Source of the DNA: Neoceratodus forsteri
Taxonomy: Eukaryota > Chordata > Ceratodontiformes > Ceratodontidae
Reading direction: 5' to 3'
DNA length: 64,000 bases
NCBI GenBank assembly: GCA_016271365.2
Contig: CM028132.1
Location: 585,101,001 to 585,165,000, forward strand
In this document: piece by piece, positions 60,015 to 64,000 of the stretch
How positions within the stretch are numbered: position 1 is the stretch's first letter
How the letters are laid out: every line of letters starts with the position of its first letter
Notes under the pieces: model-generated
The model's database searches: none
What the model was told of the DNA's origin: nothing
Seen by the model: the letters and a program-made list of their open reading frames with translations, nothing else
Position numbers and translations under genes: made by a program

Positions 60015-60560
60015 GTGGGCCCAGTAGGCAGGGCTAGTGACAGCAGTAAAGTGGCAGTGCCTCCTTACTCTGGCTTGGAGGAACCCTTGAACACAGAGCT
60101 GCTACAGGTGATACAGGCACTAGATAAATGTCCAGAGGCAAAAGACACTTACAACTCAGCTCTCAAGGCTGCGACCACCATGATAAGACTCCTAAAAGAA
60201 AATAAGATACTTTGCTATTATGTGGAAGCATCTGAGAACAAAACAAGGAGGGAACATTAGGATCTTAGTACTTCCTGAAGCAGCCAAAGGGGATGATCTT
60301 GTGGGCTTTGCAGGGTCTTGGCTGGATGGACACCTGCACTTACAGCCAGCCCTGATGTTGAATTGTGCCTTTCAAATCACCCAAAGGAAGAAGACTGACA
60401 ATGAAAACACACTGAGAACTTTTCTTTTTAGTCTTGTGGAGCTGCACGATAGGAACCATGTACTTGATTCAGACAGGCAGGCTGGATCTCTAATGACACA
60501 TGACATACATAAAAATCTCTATTTACTCCAATCTGAGCTTTGCAACAAGGGCCCTGGACA
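60015..60560 (+). pseudogene. L1-type ORF1 remnant
   Basis: A helical segment (LKAATTMIRLLKENKILCYY) leads into ASENKTRREH; after a +1 frameshift near 60250 the next frame continues NIRILVLPEAAKGDDLVGFA, SWLDGHLHL and TFLFSLVELHDRNHVLD. This is the order coiled coil, (E)NxSRRxNIRIxGLPE, W-L and F-L-x-D-R-x-x-(I/V)L of L1 ORF1p (Transposase_22 type). It lacks zinc knuckles, so it is a different lineage from the Tx1-like element. Only ORF1 is recognised, and the copy is dead. Confidence 0.65.
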
Positions 60561-61310
60561 GCAGAGTGCAACTGCCTCAACTGTGGAGGCATGCAACAGG
60601 GTGCAGAAAATGCCCTGAATCTTGTGGCAAGTAACAGCATGGTGCAGCAGCCCTAGCTGCAGAAGCATAAGCTCTAAGGCACAGCAGGCCACATCAACCC
60701 CAACTATGCAGAAAGGAGCAGGGTGCAGCAGCCCTGTCTGTGGTGACAGGGGATAGAGGGCAGCATGGTGCAGAAGACTTGACTGTGGGCATGGCACGGG
60801 GGCATCAGGGTACAGCAGCCCTGACTGTAAGATGTGGTACATATGGTGCAGCAGCCCTGCACATTTTGGGCAATGGAAGTTTGTAGCAGAGTGCCACAAA
60901 AGTCCCACCTCTGGTAACTAGGGCAGCATGGTACAGCAGCCCCAGCTGTGAAGGCAGGGAACCTGGTACTGTAGGGCTTAGCACAGCCCAGCAGCCCTGA
61001 CTATGGAGACAGTAATGGGGGCAACAGGTACAGCATTCCTAACTGTGAGGATGGGGGAGAGAGGGCAGCAGAATGCAGCAACCTCAACTGTTTGGGCTGG
61101 GGACATCAGGGTGTAGCAGCCCAGATTCTTTAGGCAGGAGATGGAGGCAGCAGGGTGCACATTCCCTGACTGTGTGGAAGAAGACAGTTGGCAGCAGGGT
61201 GCAGCAGCCTCGAATGTGGAGCAGAAGGCAGGGGGCTTGTGGGGCAAGGGACTGATGGCAATAGACTGCAGCTGCCTCAACTGTGGGGCAGAGACAGTGC
61301 ATTGGGATGC
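60560..61310. repeat. Degenerate minisatellite rich in GCAGCAGCCCT
   Basis: Units with GGTGCAGCAGCCCTGACTGT followed by GGGGCAGCAGGG-like text recur irregularly every 45-70 bp. The open frames on both strands in this interval come from the repeat. Confidence 0.75.
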
Positions 61311-62582
61311 CATACAGTGTTTCTAGCTATACACACATGATTTATGTTCACACAGAATCCACCAATGAACTGAAGTTTGTGAGTTCAGACAGTACATGTG
61401 CTTGAAATACTATAGCAGAGTGTGACAGGCACCTGTTTGTCAATTTGACATGAAACAAAATGTTATTACATGAATGTATTTATGAAGGCTACATCAAAGG
61501 CAAACTGTTTATGTGAATGAACAAAATGTAGATTTGTTTTATATTCATTAAACAGCCCTGGGTTATACAGTTAGAAAAAAAATCGGAGTTTTGATTAGGA
61601 AGAACTGAGAGCTGTGATACATACAAGTTGATTTCTCACAGAGAAAGAGTTCCACTACTTCAATTTAGCATTGAAACTAAAATGATTAGCTTTTTAAAAG
61701 GAAGAGAATGATAGATTTTAAGCTGATCTATCTAAACACAAATCAGAGACTGAGTTAGTAAGAAACCTGGAGAGCTCAGCAAATAACTACAAAGTGCTGC
61801 CCTGACTGGGAATCTGAAACAGCAAGATACTCCAAAATGATGTCATCACTCTCAAAGTTTGACTGAGAGAACAGAAATAACTACAGTGTTTTAGCCACTG
61901 TAGAACAAGATAGCAAATACTGATTTAAGGAAAAGCACAAAACCAAACAGCATGACATTTTCAGGAAACACTAATCATGGCACAGGGACTTGAATTTCAG
62001 CTTTTCAAGCTTTTATTAAAAATATGTAAAAAACATTGCACATGATCTTTAATGTCCATCCAGCCACTGTCTGGACTGGTATTCCAGCCCCATCACCTGA
62101 TTCCCCTGTGACTTACCCATTCTGGTGCATTCTCTGCCATAGGACTTGTTTAGAAGGGTCAAGTCATCGTCGAAGGGCCTGAGAGGGAACAAGCCATCAC
62201 CCAGCTTTGGCCAGATGATTTTTTCCTCCAGTTTCTCCCCTGGGACTCAAACATATGCAATGACATGATGTGCATACTCTGCCTCCATGGAGATGCCCCA
62301 GTTGTTAAGGCATGGGGACCCCCTTCTGCTATGGTCACACTGCACTACCACCCAGATTCCTACAGGTGGCAACTGACCAGCAGGGCTTGTCAACCCCACT
62401 CCCTGTTGTTACACTGTGAAAATCTGTTATCAGTCTTACTGGAGACAGTGAGTCTGAGTACACATGCAATGTCATCAGAAAAGCATACAACATGTTACAA
62501 TAGTAGAAAACTACAAAATGAGTAATAATGAGTATAGCAGAATATATGGCAAAAACATAGCATATAGATAAATGTATTTCAG
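61311..62582. other. 5' flanking sequence, nothing recognised
   Basis: No coding, structural RNA or repeat signature is clear. Confidence 0.4.
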
Positions 62583-64000
62583 ACATGGGAGTCTGAGTTG
62601 GACGTCATTGTCCACCTAGGGACAAATGACTTGGCTCATCATGAGATTAGAGCAGTGCAGAAGGACTTTGTAGAACTGGGGAGGGGCCTAAGACAAGTAG
62701 CACACACAGTATCCTTCTCAGATGTGCTGCCTGTCAATGGCATGAATGAGGCGAGGGTACTTTGCACCATGCAGTTTAATGAATTGTTGAAAAAATGGTG
62801 TGGTGCACAGGGGTTTGGCTTTATTGGGAACTGGGGTTCCACCTGGAGGGACACCAGCCTATACTGGCAGGATGGTCTGCATCTGTCCAGGAAGCGAACA
62901 AGTCTTTTGAGCAATTGGTTTAAATGCTTCATTGGCAAGCTTTTAAACTAGTCAAGGGGGGAGGCACTGATAAGCAGCAGGAAAATCCCAGCCTCTCCCT
63001 ACAAAACAGGGTACTAAATGAGAAAAAGACCGAGGTAGAAAGGTCAGTGGGGGATGCTGCAACAGAAGGTAAAGCCATCAAAAGATGGAGAGCAATGAGT
63101 ACCAATGCCCGTAGTCTGAGTAACAAGCTTACTGAATTAGTGGCCTTGATGGAGGAGGAACATCTGGATATCGTGGCAGTCACAGAAACATGGTACACAC
63201 AAAACCATGACTGGGATGTAAACATACCAGGATACACTATCTACAGGAGGACAGGGAGGGTAAAAGAGGAGGAAGAGTAGCTCTTTACATAAGGGAAGGA
63301 ATCAAAGCAACAGAACAAAAGGGTAAACAGGAAGGAGAAGAAGCACTGTGGGTAAATTTGGAGACCGGCAATGGCACCACAATCTGCACAATGGGTTGTA
63401 TACAGAGCCCCTTCTCAGGAGGAGGAGATGGACAAGGAAATGATAGAAAGTATACTTAGAATGGCAGAAAACGGGGAGATATTGCTGATGGGTTATCTGA
63501 ATATGCCAGATGTTAACTGGAGTGCAGTTGCAGCAGCCACTCCGAAGAGTGGGGTTATTCTAGATGTCCTACAGGGGGCATGCCTTAGACAACTAGTATT
63601 GGAGCCCACTCGAGAGGGAGCAATCTTAGACCTGGTTCTCTCAAATGGAGATGAAGAGAGGATCACAGATGTAGAAGTGGATAGCCATCTGGGAACTAGC
63701 GACCATCGAACAGTATGGTTCACAATAAACACAGCAATATAGTCAAGCCATACAAAGGCAAAAGTACTGGATTTTAGGAGGGCTGACTTTGCCAAAATGG
63801 GTGCGTGCATAAAGAATGCACTAGCAAATGGGCAGGAAGGAAGGGTGGAAGAACAATGGGGAATAATAAAAACTGCCATCACAGAGGTAACAAGCCTTTG
63901 TGTGAAGCAAATAAACAAAATGAAACGATGTAAGAAACCACTATGGTTCTCAAAGGAAGTGGCAGTGAAGGTTCAAGAGAAAAAGAAAGCATTTAGGAAG
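62583..64000 (+). mobile_element. CR1 LINE, plus strand, runs off the window
   Basis: The copy starts inside ORF1 with the C-terminal half of an SGNH esterase-like domain (VIVHLGTNDLAHHE at 62601; DGLHLSRKR at 62873). ORF2 begins with MSTNARSLSNKLTELV (63095), IVAVTETWYTQNHDWDV and IPGYTIYRR. Frameshifts near 63270 and 63395 separate this from the endonuclease C-terminus (GYLNMPDVNWS at 63488, where GDFN is usual; TSDHRTVWFTI at about 63700). The RT region would lie beyond 64000. It is 5'-truncated at about 62583, where AT-rich flank gives way to element sequence. Confidence 0.85.

Noticed and set aside
60428..61326. Open frames on both strands around 60.5-61.3 kb
   Set aside because: They reflect the GCAGCAGCCCT minisatellite. 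Only the L1 ORF1-like part up to about 60560 has family motifs.

Overview
The window is vertebrate nuclear DNA dominated by one gene on the minus strand: AHNAK (neuroblast differentiation-associated protein, desmoyokin). Three coding exons are visible. The first (51027 down to 50874) and second (46186 down to 45987) together encode the N-terminal PDZ-like domain. The third is a giant exon that starts at 21165 and is still open at base 1, so the C-terminus lies outside the window. The splice phases fit exactly (154 + 200 = 354 coding bases, 118 codons, then a phase-0 junction). Residue-level resemblance to mammalian AHNAK is strong in the PDZ part and just after the junction. About 7,170 residues are encoded inside the window, already longer than the roughly 5,890 residues of the whole human protein.

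The giant exon has three zones. Bases 21165 to about 20200 are a conserved unique segment. Bases about 20200 to 14400 hold irregular repeats with eleven W-containing signature blocks and an embedded 48-bp (16-residue) tandem array. Bases about 14400 to 1 are a higher-order array of 1074-bp (358-residue) units, each made of a 142-residue and a 216-residue (3 x 72) part. Relative to the sister copies, four single bases are missing (near 9854, 7895, 7886 and 7749). They break the frame locally, and because everything around them is open I read them mainly as consensus errors in a long repeat.

The rest (21166-64000) is intronic and 5' sequence filled with transposable elements. These include several CR1/L3-like LINEs on both strands; two L2-like LINEs; a complete-length but decayed Tx1-like (L1 superfamily) LINE with target-site duplication; an L1-type ORF1 remnant; two copies of a tRNA-derived SINE with a MIR-like core; a decayed hAT transposase fragment; four foldback/MITE-like inverted repeats, one of them bounded by TTAA; a possible solo LTR; and several minisatellites and microsatellites. 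At 22.5-31.9 kb the insertions are nested four deep: a CR1/L3-like LINE, interrupted by a widespread interspersed repeat, interrupted by the Tx1-like LINE, which itself carries a CR1 piece and a SINE.

The mixture of CR1, L2, Tx1-like L1, hAT and MIR-like SINEs, with large introns, suggests a non-mammalian, non-avian tetrapod. An amphibian (possibly a caecilian) or a reptile is most likely, but the species cannot be fixed from the sequence. No tRNA, rRNA, CRISPR or prokaryotic feature is present, and no second host gene was recognised. The long plus-strand open frames between 1 and 20 kb are antisense shadows of the AHNAK repeats.
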